This document shows positions 13,583 through 26,094 of a stretch of DNA of 64,000 bases, piece after piece; position 1 is the stretch's first letter, and every line of letters begins with the position of its first letter. The stretch comes from Dipteronia dyeriana (taxonomy: Eukaryota; Streptophyta; Magnoliopsida; Sapindales; Sapindaceae), in assembly GCA_032871835.1 (NCBI GenBank), contig CM065295.1:66830687-66894686 (forward strand). The letters are read 5' to 3'. The notes beneath the pieces were generated by a model. It was not told where the DNA came from, made no database searches, and saw nothing but the letters and a program-made list of their open reading frames with translations. A program made the translations under genes and the position numbers.

Positions 13583-14150
13583 CTATTTAATCCAATTAAT
13601 TGATAGGGTTTGACTTAAAAAAACCTTTTTGATCCCACTCACATTTAATCCAATTAATTGATAGGGTTTGACGTTTGATTTTTTTTTTCTTTTTAATGAG
13701 AAGCTTTGAAGAGTTATTGAAAAACAAAACGGTGCATTTGGCATGCTAGTTATAACTCAAAAAGTATATATAATATAAAGTGAGTCTTTGTAAGGGATCT
13801 TTTATTGTAATTTTGGTAAGGATCTCGAGGAAATCACATCAATTTTTATAATTTTTAATCTGAATTTTTTTGTGTAGGATAAATTCAATGAAATATACCC
13901 ATAAAAAAGATTTAAAAATTTTCAAACATTAGAACTATTTTTCTCGATTTTGTTAAATATGAAAGTATCAACAAAATGGATGAAATATAGATTTTTTTTT
14001 TTAAAAAAAAACAATAGTTATAGTGCTATTTAATCCAATTAATTGATAGGATTTGACTTTTAAAAAAAATCCTTCTTGATCTTGCAAATAGTTAATCCAA
14101 TTAATTGATAGGGTTTGACTTTGAAGAGTTATTGAAAAACAAAAGGGCTG
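13530..14150. repeat. Local direct repeats around ccaattaattgatagggttt
   Basis: The motif ccaattaattgataggRttt, followed by gactt or gacgt, occurs four times (about 13591, 13650, 14034 and 14097). The segment ttgaagagttattgaaaaac occurs twice (about 13706 and 14121). Together they indicate an old segmental duplication of a few hundred bases. A TA run lies at about 13541-13579. No coding potential is seen. Confidence 0.75.
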
Positions 14151-14160
14151 TGGAGACTAT

Positions 14161-14565
14161 GGGGGTGTTTAGATATGTTTTTAAAAACTGTTTTTTTTTT
14201 GTTTTTAAAAATAAAAAACAACTTGAATGTTGTATGGTTGTACATTTTATAAAACTGTTTTTGAAAATATAAAACAATTTTTTTAAAGTTATAACTAAAA
14301 AGTTAAAAACAACATTTTTTTATCTTTCACTATTTTCAAAACATCATTTCAAAACAAATCACATTTTTTCTCTCCAAACAACTATTTCACTCACTTTAAA
14401 AACAGCAACATTTGCATTTACATCGTTTTTCGGTTTCAGAAACTACTTTTAAAAAACATTACCAAATACATTAAATTTTAAAAAACATCAATTTTAAAAC
14501 ATGATTTTCATTTTTAAAAATAGTTTTCAAAAAACACTATTTTCAAAACGATACCAAACGCCCCC
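14161..14565. mobile_element. MITE with inverted ends GGGGG(T/C)GTTT
   Basis: The left end gggggtgtttagatatgttt and the right end in reverse complement, gggggcgtttggtatcgttt, form terminal inverted repeats around about 405 bp of AT-rich sequence without coding capacity. The interior is itself largely self-complementary. The flanking triplets are TAT and TAA, close to the 3-bp target duplications of PIF/Harbinger (Tourist) elements. Class assignment is tentative. Confidence 0.75.
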
Positions 14566-14666
14566 TAACAATTTCAAAAAATGCTTAAAAATTGAATTGT
14601 GGAGATTAGATTGCCTCCAAAAGGATGGAGGAGATTTAATCACCTTCATCCCATCCCTTATTTTTT

Positions 14667-14910
14667 TTAAATGAGATGGTGGAGTAAAATTGCTCCTCCA
14701 CCAGAAGTAGATCGCTTCTCGTGGAGGAGCATCTGCTCCTTTACGACGAGAAAATCTACTCCGCGGATGAGCATATCATTCCTGTGGAGAATCGTCTGCT
14801 CCTCCATAATGACCAGATATGTTCCATGGAGCGAATCCGCGATGAGCAAATCTTCTCCGTGGAGAAGCGAATCTACTCTTATGTGACGACCAAATCTATG
14901 GGAAAATCCA
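14667..14910. repeat. Degenerate GGAG/CTCC-rich local repeats
   Basis: A GC-richer island in AT-rich DNA holds repeated and inverted versions of gtggag(g/a)agc and (t)ctgctcc, such as tggaggagcatctgctcct and ctccgtggagaagcg. Short frames exist on both strands, but they look like products of the repeat rather than genes. No known family is recognised. Confidence 0.5.
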
Positions 14911-16600
14911 TCATTTTTTAAAAAATATTTCCATTGTTTTTGAAAAAAAATGAATTTTTATGTAATTTAATTATTTTTGTATTTAAACTTGTTTTATATA
15001 TATATATATACATATCTTGAAAGCTTTTTTTTCCTAAAAAAAAACATTTTACTTTATTTTTATTTTATTTTATTATTATTTATAAAATTAACTTATTAAT
15101 TTATATAAAAAATCTAAGGTAAACCAGTATTTTTACAACACTTAACTACATTCAATGGCGCAATAGTCTTTTTACTGATTTTGTTAGGTTTGGTCGTTTA
15201 AAAATGGATTATAGAGACTAAAATAATGGATCTCATAAAATTTAGAGAACAAACGAAAACCGGAAACATCAATTAAAACACATTAAACTCAAATAATTTA
15301 GGGACTAAAATGATTTTCGCTATATATATATTATTTATGATATATTTATGATATTTTAAAAGTATTGATATAAAAATAAATGTCTTTGGACATCCTCAAT
15401 TTGTTTTGAAAATATTGAAATGGCAATATTTTTAATATTAATATTTCTCTAGGTTCTCAATATTTCATATTTGTACAAAAAATGATATTTACCTCTTTGA
15501 TTATGAAGCCATATTTGATATACGACCGATTATTTATTTTTAATGACTAATGTTTGCTCACCACCTTGGACTTATTTTTTTTTTAAAAATCAAATCTTTT
15601 TTTTATTCTAAATTTATGTTATTTCTCTATTTTTTTTGCCTCTTCCCATCGGTTCCTCCTCTATGGTACATTCTCACATATCACTTATATGTTTTAACCA
15701 ATCTTTTTTATAAAAGAAAACCCAATTTTTTTAAAAAAGACCATTTTTTTCTGCTAAAAAAAAAACACAATCACAAATACAAGGGCAAGACCAAAACTTC
15801 TTTAAATAAGTGGATCTATTTTTTAAGCTTTGTGACTTCAATTTGAAGAAGGGATCAAGTAAAATGAGAAATGAAATCAAGAAAATAATAATAATAAAGA
15901 GAAGTTGTTGAAGTGATGGTCATGACAAGGGAGGAAATGTGTGAGAGAGAAAAATAAAAGTAAACTTAAGAATAAAAGTGGTGGCATTTTTGGTTCACAA
16001 CATATTTTGATGTCATTTAAATTTAAGTTATTTATCAATGACAAAAGGTGAGACACATCACTTCTTATCACAAGTGGTTGCAGCGGTGGACCACCGTATA
16101 GGTCGGGGGGCCATGACCTCCTCTGACCCATTGAATGTAAGAATTATTGTTAACAAAAAAAAAAGAATAGACAAATCTAACTTATTTGAGAAACCGAAAT
16201 TCACTTCTAACCATATTTTCAAAGTAAAAACATATTTAATCAAAAATTCTAAAAAATATTCAAAACTAACCTGGATGTGATGAAAATTTCCTTATGATTT
16301 TTTTTTATTCTCTCCTAGTTGTTCACTTTCTCTCTTTGAACATCTCTCTAAGGCCTCTCTCACCGACATCTCTTGTCTTCAATATTCGAAAACAATGTTA
16401 ATGTCACCACAAAACTTGATATCATTACCCTTGAATGACTCGCAAACTCGAGTAGGAGCTACACAAAGTCGAATTTAAAGTTTATTAGATGGAAGTTATT
16501 GTTTTTCGAAGCCTGAATCTTCTTGAGCTCACTTCATAAACAATACGGTGAGTTTTAAATGCTTTAATCAATTTACAATTGTTTTTAATGATGTATATTT
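14911..16600. other. AT-rich intergenic DNA, nothing recognised
   Basis: Poly-A and poly-T stretches and short frames only. The segment at 15560-15830 has T-rich runs that make a spurious hydrophobic frame. No domain is recognisable on either strand. Confidence 0.6.
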
Positions 16601-16604
16601 CATG

Positions 16605-16915
16605 GATTTGATACATTTTTTTATTATGTCGTGGTTTTAAAAATCAATTTTGAAGTTTTCGAAAATAACATGATGGACTATTGAACTGTCCAAATATGAT
16701 ATGATGGAATGTCCAGATATGACATGATGAACAATAATCTACCCATAAATGACATGATGGACTACCTATATATGACTTGATATTGTAATTTTGATACATT
16801 TTTAAATTATGTCGTAGTTTTGAAAATCAATTTTAAAGTTTTTAAAAATGGCATGATGGACTACCCAAAAATAGTATGATGGACTACTCAAATATGACAT
16901 AATATTGTTATTTTG
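16605..16915 (+). repeat. Degenerate tandem duplication with acatgatggactac motifs
   Basis: The block beginning gatacattttt..attatgtcgt occurs twice (about 16610 and 16793) and each copy is followed by several variants of acatgatggactacc and aaatatgacatgatg. The motif recurs about every 25-30 bases inside each block. Confidence 0.75.
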
Positions 16916-17339
16916 TTAACCTTCCATTGCCTAAAGGTATAAAATGTTACAATCCTAATATTGATGTACAAGCTCCACAAATATATATTTTTTTACTAAA
17001 CAACTAACATATATAATATAATACACACGCACACATACGTGATTGACTGACATTTTCATCGACAATTAACCTGATCCCAACAATAGCCTGGCTGCCTAGA
17101 TATGGCATGACCTGTTTTACATTAACATGAAAAATATAATTCCTCATCCAAGACGTTCATACACTCCAATATGTCCAACATTTAAAATTACATAATTGTT
17201 ACTTTTTACATATTTATGTTTGAAAAAAATACACATTGTGTGAGCTATCATTTAGCAATTTGAAAATGAAAATTATATCGGTACGCTATTGTAGAATATC
17301 TCCCACGTAGTTAGTTTTCTGAATTCGAATATCTCCTTT

Positions 17340-17620
17340 TTGGCGAATGTTAATGATTCCAACAACTTTGAGGAAAGAGAGCACAACCAAGGTAACCCAA
17401 AGCAACATGAACTACAAGTCTATAGCTTGGTCCTCCAAGTTCTGCACCCAATACTAGACGCCTAAACACCAGGACAACAATACAACCAAGTAGAGAAGAA
17501 TACTAAGAGAAGCTGAGTTCCTCAACATCCTGGATCCGTAATGGTTCTTTGTACGTGATAAATTGTATGCCGCATTTAACAGCCGCAGAACACCAATGCC
17601 CATATATATATTCATGAAAT
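17340..17620. other. Unrecognised lower-AT segment
   Basis: This stretch has a coding-like base composition compared with its flanks, and parts of minus-strand frames look non-random. No family is recognised and stops interrupt every frame. It may be a transposon-derived or captured gene fragment. The surrounding 16916-17339 and 17621-17744 hold nothing recognisable. Confidence 0.25.
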
Positions 17621-17744
17621 TGCTACAAAAGAGAATGAGTGAAATTTAAACTTTTATTTCACACTATTTATTCTAGACAATACTGTTAAGCTGAGAAAAT
17701 ACAAACAACCGGTCTATGAGTTAGGTTTTTAAAAACATTCTTGT

Positions 17745-18280
17745 TTGACTTTTTTTCTTCTCTAATGAATCAAATTTATTCAAAGAAGCCAAAGCAAACA
17801 AACTAATCTCACAAATTTGCTAGAATACAATCATCCACATAAGAAACTTTCAAGGCAACCTATCATAACTAATAGTTAGTCAAAGCCAACTTTGCAAGAG
17901 TATGAGCGATAACATTAGCAACTCTTGGAACATGCTTAATCCTTGTAATCACACTAGACATAAGATGAGCAACAATATATTTACTAACCAAACCTATATC
18001 AGCCATACAATTGTTACCGGAATTAACCAAATTAACCACCCCAACCCATCACTTTTGAATGCACTTGGTAATGTCTTCGTGCATTGACCTGATTAAAATA
18101 ATGCATATCAATAACCATTAATATTAACAAAAATGTGGTAGAGAAAACTAAACACACCTCATCACCAATAATGTAAATTACTGTCAAAGATTGTCGTTTA
18201 TATACAATAATCTCAATTACAAGCCCAAATGACCAAATAACCAATAAATTCCCAAAAAAGCCATCATCTTTTAACATGCA
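17745..18280 (-). pseudogene. LINE-B: short ORF2 3' fragment (RNase H tail)
   Basis: The minus strand at about 17870-18010 reads a typical plant LINE RNase H tail, with IKHVPRVANVIAHTLAKLAL, the conserved H-V-P-R-x-A-N...A-H-x-L-A-K signature. Upstream on that strand (about 18190-18277) is a decayed piece resembling the linker after the zinc-binding domain, so the start of RNase H has been deleted. The downstream part ends in an A-rich run as LINE tails do. Confidence 0.6.
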
Positions 18281-19164
18281 TTGTTAAAAGTTTATTTTTT
18301 AAAAAAAAAACCCTAACTTTTTTTACAGTGAAAGAAGTTCACTGGAATAATTTTGGGTCAAACAATCGAAAACATGATTGAAAAGAGATTACGAAGTGCA
18401 TTCAAAAGTGAAGCTATTACTTTTCAATAGCTACCACAGTTAACCACTCCCAAACATATATTAGCAATGTATTCATTTCAAATAAATAAATAAAATCTAT
18501 AGCTTTGTATTAAATGAGAAAAAATTGAGATCAAAGGAAACCTTTGATGACCGAATCTTCTTCTCTTGTGAGGGTGGATGGAAAACGGACAACTCACTCG
18601 CTTAGGATTCTATGGTGGATAGGATGATGTTGAGGCTGAGGGAAGCAAGAAAGACGCTTCTTCTTCTCTTCGCCGATAAGGGAATCGCGGCAGATGGTTC
18701 TTCTTCGTGTCGGCGACCCCACTTTCGTGCAGCTTCTCTAACGGTAATGGGTTCTCTGACATCGGCTTCTCTCGCAGCGCCTCCTTATCTCGCGTTCGAC
18801 AAAACCGTTCATCTCTCCCTTCTCTCTCTTTTTCAGACAAAATTAAAAACAAATGAAAAAGAACTATGTTAACAATTCATTAAGGAAAACATAATCTTTT
18901 TACAACTCAAATTGGTTAAAAATAAAATTTTACCACAAGTTGGCTAGAATTGAATTTAATGAATTCATTTGGTTAAAAAAATTCTCTAAAAAAATTGTAA
19001 ATTTTTTTTAAATGTGAAGATTACATTTTAGTATCATAAATATTAAGTTTTTATCCATTAGCCCCCATTCCACAATTCTAATTCTGCCCATAGGTGGTTG
19101 ATATTTAAAGAAACAAATTACAATCAAAATTGAGGAAAAAGTAGTTTCATTTTCCCCCATTTCC
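18281..19164. other. Intergenic DNA with one short GC-richer block (18540-18840)
   Basis: The block 18540-18840 has moderate GC and short frames of 80-86 residues on both strands with Arg/Glu- or Leu/Ala-rich composition. I recognise no domain. The rest is AT-rich without features. Confidence 0.4.
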
Positions 19165-20935
19165 TTTTTTTTTTTTGGTGCAAACAAAGGCTTAGAGCCC
19201 AAAACAACAAAGAAACTAGGAGTTAGGAACAAGCCTAGCTAAGAAATGACCCTTAAAGTCATCGTCTTCCAGGACACCGGAGATCTGAGAGGGAGGGTCT
19301 TCAAAGAAAATGTTCCCCAACTCCAAAGAGTGACCAAGGCAAGCAAGGTATTCAACAATTATATTGCATTTCCTGTAAATATGAAGTATATGACAGCTCT
19401 ACTTATCCTCAATAAGAGCTTTACAAGCTTGGATGATGCTAAATAGTTGGTGATTCAAATGAGTCTTCTTATTCAGCAAAAGAATAGCATTTTGCGAGTC
19501 AGACTCCACGACAACCATTTTGAATCCTGTCTTCCAATCAAGCTTCAGCTCTTCAAGAATACCCCAAAGTCTAGCCTCAATCACACTACCCATGCCCTTA
19601 TTAAGAGCAAAACCACCCAACAAATTCTTCTTGTGGTCTTTGATAACACCTCCATCAACAATGGAACCCATAATAGGATTCAGACCGCCATCCATATTGA
19701 GCTTAACCCAGCCCTGAGATGGAGGGTTCCACGTAAATGAGCAGATCTTCAGCTGAGCCTATTTTATCCATATCATTGTTAGCATTCCACCATGCTTCCA
19801 CATACTTCAAGACAATCTTACCAGGACAAGTGAAAATCTTAAAGTGAGGATTGAAGACACATTCATATCTCCATTTCCATATGAACCAAAGAGCCACAAC
19901 GAAAAGAACGTAATTCGAATATTTCCCCATGATCAACTTGCTACAGTTCAGATTCTGACAAAGCCAATCTTGCCAATCAGAAGTGAACAAACCATTCTTG
20001 GTGACCCCCTTACGAATATCTTCCCAGATACCAACAGACTCCGTACAATCTCTGAACACATGCTCACTGTCTTCACATTCCTCCTTGCATCTATTACAAG
20101 TGATTTTCGAAGTGAGGCCCCTACTTGCTCTATGATCATTGGTAAGTAATTTACCATGAAGAAGAATCCATACAAAGTGCAACACCGTAAGAGGGAAATT
20201 AAGCTTCCAAATGAAGTCACACTCCTAAGAAGGCACATCATCATCTATAAAATGTCAATCGTACGCACTTCTGATAGTGAATTCACTACATTTTGATAAT
20301 CGCTAGATAACTTTATCAGGACCACTTAGAATGCTACCAGCATGGATATTCAGAATACGATGCACAACATGGTAAGGCAGGATAGAGAACAGTTTTAGAA
20401 ATTCCAATCATTAAGCAGCAAAATATCACTCACTTTCTCATTGATTCAGTCATCAGAGAGGGGGAAGTGGCAAATCCATAAAGTCTGCCAAGTTTAGGGA
20501 CCCAATCATCTGTCCAGAAACCAATGTTATCACCATCACCAACTCTCCAAGACCACATCCCTTCAAGAGAAGTTTGTTCCAAAAGAGAACCCTCTCCAAG
20601 TGCTCGAGCAATTACTGATTTTCATGTTATTGGAAACAATATGCCCACCTTTAAGATATTTTTCTCTAAGAATGTTAGCCTATAAGCTATTTTCATTTTG
20701 GGTACCCAACTTTAGCAAGAAGAGCTTGATTCATCATTTTCATTATTTTAGTGCCTCGACCTTCTTTCTTTTTAGACAAGCACACAATACCCCAATTCAT
20801 AAGATGAACCTTTTTCTTATCAATATTGTTACCCAAATGAAGTCTCTATTAAGTTTATCAAGCTTAGAACACATCTCAGAGGGAAGCTTGATGATTTTCT
20901 CTTATTTTTTATTTCAAAAAACAGACTACAAAATT
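19165..20935 (-). pseudogene. LINE-C: 5'-truncated plant LINE ORF2 with poly(A) tail
   Basis: On the minus strand the order is the end of the RT region (about 20935-20470, with stops; it includes GDGDNIGFWTDDWVPKLGRL), a zf-RVT module (about 20185-19900, CNRCKEECEDSEHVFRDC), then an RVT_3 RNase H-like domain (about 19730-19240; MDGGLNPIMGSIVDGGVIKD, VVVESDSQNAILLLNKK). A run of 12 A on the minus strand (plus 19165-19176) follows, the expected 3' tail. Non-LTR elements copy themselves by target-primed reverse transcription, and 5' truncation is usual. Frameshifts and stops make it inactive. No clear target-site duplication was found. Confidence 0.85.
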
Positions 20936-21354
20936 AAAAAGCCATAACAATTAATAAACATACCTGAATTCCACTTCATCAATTGTTTCTAAGAGATAGT
21001 GTTGGATATGTCTCAAATTTTCAATAGTTACCAAACGGGATTCAACCAATGCGGAGACTTCCTAGACACGTGGGATATGTTTGCAAGTAAGAGATTGTGT
21101 TTGAGGGAGGCTTGAAGACTGAAAGAACAGAAGAAACGAATTATGGTAGGTGCCGCGGCGCAGACATGCGTACAGACCGCAACATAGGGAGCGATCTAAC
21201 TCCTGTGAGATTATGCGACGTAGACCGCGACGGAGGTAAATGCACCAACCTCAGTATTCTAAGCGGTGGTCTACAGTGATGATCTGCGGTGTTAGGGTGG
21301 GTGGCCAACCGCGACCCAAACCCCAACAATGGTGGATTTTACCCAAATCAGGAA
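20936..21354. other. Intergenic DNA with GC-rich block, no gene recognised
   Basis: The part at 21140-21330 is GC-richer (gccgcggcgcagac, gaccgcgac motifs) than its surroundings. A short frame exists on each strand, without a recognisable domain. Confidence 0.4.
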
Positions 21355-21909
21355 TGTTGCGCGAAAATAGGAAAGATTTTTTATTCTGGAAGTTATTGTA
21401 TTAATCGGAAAAGAAAAGAGTTTGTCTTCATGAAGAATACGAAAGTCATGTACTTATAAGAAAATAATTTCTTTTAAGCAATAAGACTTGTCATAAATAG
21501 GTAATAGTATTTATGTGGAGTAAGTAATTCTTGTACGTTTAGGAGTAAGATTTCTTTTTATCTTGAACTCCATGTAATTCATATAAATAGACCATAATAG
21601 CTACGATATTGAAAGTTGTGGAGAAAAATTAGCATATCAAGAGAGATCTCAAGAGAGCACTGGGTGTAATTGGGTTTGGGGTATTTAGAGAGAGAGTCTT
21701 GAGAGTGTGGTTGTAACAATTTACTACATAGTGGAACTTTCTCTTGTCGTCCTGATGACCATGGTTTTTTCCCGATTTGGGTTTCCACGTAAATTCTTGT
21801 GTTGTGTGTGTTTGTATTTATTCTCTTCTTCTTAATAATTTCTTTTGTTATTGTTTGTTCGTGTTCTATCTAGCAATGCTTCCACGTAGTGATGATTTAT
21901 CTGCCAACA
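21355..21909 (+). repeat. 5' LTR of Copia-2 (Tnt1/Tork-like)
   Basis: The 555-bp segment starts TGTTGCGCG and ends GCCAACA, followed two bases later by a primer binding site. It contains a TATA-like tcatataaatag and a segment cccgatttgggtttccacgt typical of plant copia LTR ends. The matching 3' LTR is not in the window, so the element is truncated. Confidence 0.75.
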
Positions 21910-21911
21910 AC

Positions 21912-21923
21912 TGGAATCAGAGC
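21912..21923 (+). promoter_or_regulatory. Primer binding site of Copia-2
   Basis: The site reads tggaatcagagc, one base from the canonical TGGTATCAGAGC complement of initiator tRNA-Met, two bases after the LTR. Confidence 0.85.
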
Positions 21924-21958
21924 ATCAATAGCTTGATAGTGATCTTTACAAACTGGAT

Positions 21959-22740
21959 ATGGCAAAGTCGATGAGATTCGAGGTTGAGAAGTTCGATGGA
22001 AAAATTAACTTTGGCTTGTGGAAAGTTCAAGTCAATGATCTGTTAATCCAATACGGTTTACACAAGGCATTGAAGGGCAAGCTAACCCCTGCGAACCCTT
22101 CCACCGTCCTATGTGCACATGAAACCAATATTAATGCATGGGAGTTCAACCATATGTTTTGGAGATGTAGCAAACAAACTAATCTCTGAGGAACAAAGGC
22201 CAAAGAGTGAAGGTAAATCTTCTGATAAATCTGTTTTGTTACTTGACAGGAAGAAGAGAGGCTCCAAGAAGAAAGGCATTTGTTGGAGATGTGGACAGTT
22301 TGGACATATAAGGAATGATTGTCAAAATAATAAGACAAGTGTGGCTAATGGCTCTAAAGAGGGGGATCCGGCAATCGTCTCTCTTGAGTATGATGACTAC
22401 AGTGATGCCTCTAAAGGGGCATAAACATCCTCATGGCATGACTGTTAGTTGCCATGAAAAGGATATGTTGTTGATAGTGGGTCCACAATTTACGCACTGA
22501 CATTGGTTAGGCGGTGATGTAAGGTGTGTGATGGACAAGGATGTTGATGGCTGAACGAACTCCCTGGAAGCCTAACATAAGGAGTTGCACCACAATTTTT
22601 AGCAAGGTAAATTTCGACATGTACCGGTGAAATCTTGGGATGGGTGTTCCTAAATAATTATACTTCGTGGTGGGTATGTTGATTCTCGAAGTTTTAGAAA
22701 AGGAAACAATATGGTGTGTAGAATATCAGCCACTGATATC
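21959..22740 (+). pseudogene. Copia-2 gag and protease start (truncated)
   Basis: ATG 21959 opens MAKSMRFEVEKFDGKINFGL, the usual start of Tnt1-like gag (F-x-G-x-N-F-x-x-W). About two thirds of gag is deleted after residue 60. The CCHC zinc knuckle is kept at about 22279-22320 (CWRCGQFGHIRNDC, correct C-x2-C-x4-H-x4-C spacing). The protease start is visible near 22470 as a frame-shifted D-S-G-S-T. Homology fades by about 22740 and no integrase or RT follows. This is a dead 5' fragment. Confidence 0.8.
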
Positions 22741-23415
22741 CCATAAATGTTAATTTAATAATTCTGAAAACTAAAAAATTGAAGAATAAAAATGAAAAAT
22801 GTAAAAAGAAAACTAATATAATAGCACAAACAGAGTCTTACGTGTGTAATCTTATAAAAATGGATCTACACATGTATACGTACATTTATAAGTGCGACAA
22901 ACTCAATTTGCAAATTGTAATAAATAAATTAACGTAAAATGTGAATGTCAAATAAAAAAAACGTAAAATGACAATATTATATATTAAGATTGACTTAATT
23001 CTGAATCAAAATAAGTGTTTTACATTAAGTTCAGATTCAGGTTTTGTGAATAACGAAGTTATGGAAACCTTTGAGTCTTTGACCTTTAATGAAGCTTTTC
23101 TAACTTATTAAGAATCCTTATCTTATTTTATTTTATTTTATTTTATCTTATTACTTTTATAATAAATTTAGGATTTAGAGAATGAAATACAATTCACATC
23201 CATGGTCTCATAAAATGGTGTAGATATCATAAACATAACATTGGGTCAACTTTATCTCGTTAGAAACCAAATTTCGATGATAGTTAACATGTGAAATTAT
23301 TAATGGCGGAAGATAAACAAACTCAAAAATGAATGGTGGAGATCTCCGATCTACTGGATCTCCACAAGGGTCATTTAGTCCTTATGCTTTCCATTTGTGG
23401 TAGATACTTTTTTAA
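22741..23415. other. AT-rich intergenic DNA, nothing recognised
   Basis: Low complexity (ttattttatttta repeats near 23120-23150). No coding frame or structural repeat was noticed. Confidence 0.6.
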
Positions 23416-25771
23416 GAGATAATTACTCCGGTGGCCATCAAATTGATGACACACTATCAAAATGGTCACTAGATTGGAAAGTTGTTCCAAAATACTCACT
23501 TTATGCGAATTTTGTGACACCAATGACCATTACATCAAACACTGTTAACTTTGCGGTTAAATAAATGGACATTTTAGTAACTTTATCTATAATTACAAAA
23601 ATAAGATATAAAATATAATACTTCATGAAAAGCTTTCTATAAATATCAATGAGTTGAAAACAAAAGTATTATATGCTTACTCTGTTGTTGGTTTTCGTAT
23701 TCGGGTAATGTGGAGATATTTATCTTCTATAATTGATTTGTTGGGGTTTATGCCCTAAGCATGTAATTTGTAAATGGGTTTATGAAGTAAATAAAAGGAA
23801 ATGTTCAATTCATTATGTTATGTTATTTATTTTATAAACTTGTGTATATATTAACATCCTGGATTGCCGGATGTAATCTCGAACTGTGTATATGAGTGTC
23901 ATATACAAATGGATACAGTAAGAGACGTGCAATCTAAAGAGTCCATAGATAGCAAATAAAGCTGGGTACTTTATTTGTGGTTAATCTATAGGTGTGGTCC
24001 ATTCCGTAATGTACAGTGATTCTATCCTGAATCATTCATATGAGATAAGGGAATGGAGGCACCTTGTATGATGTGATCATATAGGGCTGGGCCATGATCT
24101 ATATGAATCTCACACAAAGATCCGTTTACCGATGAGATTCATATATATCGACTAATGTTGGCTATATATAGGTGATCTTAATTCTGAGTGTCTTATCGAC
24201 TCCTTCAGGTTAGATCGTGGTCTTTGATATACCATGGGTGAGGTCAGATGTATTTTCTGATCAATATACTCCGTATGTTGGGATTGCGGTTTGGCTTGTG
24301 GCTGGGAAGGTTTGTACACAACCATGGAATCCACTCATTCTTGTGAGAAGTAGATGGTAGTTCCCTTAAGGGTTGATTCGGGGCTTGGACAATATGAGCG
24401 CTCTCCTAATTCCGTGAGGAACTAGAATTTATTGTATATTAGAGAATCAATGGTACTTAAATGATATATGTAATTAGAGGGGTATAACGGACATTATGAC
24501 CCAGCTCTAATTATGAACTATTGTGGAGGATCACACCATATGTAATAGCTATATCGATGGACACCGAGTTGTATCGGTCTGTGTAAAAACGTCTGCATAA
24601 TTAATTGGATTGTCCGGTTAATTATGTTTCAAAAGTGACACGTATTTATTCGTGAATTAATTGAATAATGAGATTATTTAATTAATGGATAATGTTGATT
24701 AAATAACTTAAATAATGATATTATTTAATTATGTTATTAATCACTAAATGGAGGGTGTATGTTGAATAAAATAAGATAATGTGATTATTTTATTTTATTA
24801 AATTAAATAATTTATTTTTGAATTTAAATAGTTTGAATTCAAAATTAAAATCAAATTAAAGATATAAGTTATTTTTTATTTGAAATTTTTTAAAAATCAA
24901 ATATAGATTTGATCAATTTTTTAAATATTATATATAAGATATATTTTATTTAAAATAAGAAAAAAAAAGAAAAAAAAAAGAGTTGCTGTGCGTTTCGAAA
25001 TACTTAGATATATATATAACAAAAGAACAAAGTTGGTTGGCTTTTGGTTAAAAAGCTGGTGAGTGAGTGTTTTTTTTGTGAGTTATTTTGTGTGTAAGTG
25101 TGTGCATAAACAAACACCACAAAAAGAGAAAATGTTTTATGTACAAGTGTTGTTCGTTAATATAAAGAAAGAGTTTCTTATTCTTTTCTCTTCTACACCC
25201 TCCATCCTAAGTTTCTGAAAACCGTGACGCGCCCACATGCAGTTACCAATCCCGGAAATAGCTAGGAAGATCAGTGGTACAGACCAGGAACATATTGAAT
25301 AAGTGAAGGAGCCTCCAAACGTTGGTATGGTTCTTTTAATATTTTTTTTATTATTGATTATAATTTTCTGTATTTACATATATATTTTATTAGTGTAATA
25401 ATTTTTATATGTATTTGTTCCGAAAATAATTACGATCAAAAGTTCACCGGTCCTAGATACAGATTATGATCTGTATAAAAAAATTTAAAACCCGTTTCCG
25501 CTGCACGACCGGTGAATTTGGTTCCAGCATGATTCACTTCATAAAAAGTGTTTGTGGAATTTGTTCTAAAAAGGGGGAAAAAATTGTTCAATATGCAGAT
25601 CTAATTTTAAAACTGAAATGCTTATCTATTTAACCGTAAAGTTAACAGTGTTTGATGGAATGACCATTGGTGTCACAAAGTTCGCATAAAGTGACTATTT
25701 TGGAACAACTTTCCAATCTTGGGTCATTTTGATAGTGTGTCATCAATTTGATGGTCACTGGGTAATTATCC
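23416..25771. mobile_element. Mutator-like TIR element, split by a solo LTR
   Basis: Long inverted repeats of about 165 bp pair 23416-23582 with about 25605-25771; for example catcaaattgatgacacact on the left faces its reverse complement on the right, and ggtcatt, gttaactttRcggttaaata and gcgaa blocks also match. The flanks cttttttaa and ctttttttt agree at seven of nine positions, compatible with a decayed 9-bp Mutator-type duplication. Without the inserted LTR (23739-25529) the element is about 560 bp, with no coding capacity. Confidence 0.75.
23739..25529 (+). mobile_element. Solo LTR of the Copia-1 family (target duplication TGATT)
   Basis: It begins TGTTGGGGTTTATGCCC and ends GGTTCCAGCA, with exact 5-bp duplications TGATT at 23734-23738 and 25530-25534. 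It aligns with the Copia-1 LTRs over most of its length. A block is missing at about 24597 (the segment from gttgagagagtgcag to the lead-in of taattggattgtcc is deleted). The 3' third is diverged, with an A-rich run near 24960. No internal domain remains, so LTR-LTR recombination removed the rest. It gives the intact LTR termini that the Copia-1 copies have lost. Confidence 0.93.
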
Positions 25772-26094
25772 CTTTTTTTTATTAATAGAGGTAAAATGGT
25801 TAATTTTGAAAACCGAAACCGTAAAACAATGTTAAGACAAACATTACGGTAGGGAAAAAATAATTGCCCTACCTATTATTAGAGGATAGTTGCATCAAAC
25901 TACCCTGAATTTATATGTAGTGCTCGCTTATCGAACCTTTGCAATTTGACACATAATTACCTTTGCATTTTGAACACATATTACTGTACACCGGTTTGTT
26001 GACTATTTATCTTAAAGGTTGACCAATCAAATATCACAAAATGTCCTCGCCCTTATTTTTAATACTAAAAAGAAACTTTTTAAAATGACAAAAT

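Noticed and set aside
15550..15846. 98-residue hydrophobic frame
   Set aside because: T-rich low-complexity DNA gives Phe/Leu runs; no family resemblance or gene context.
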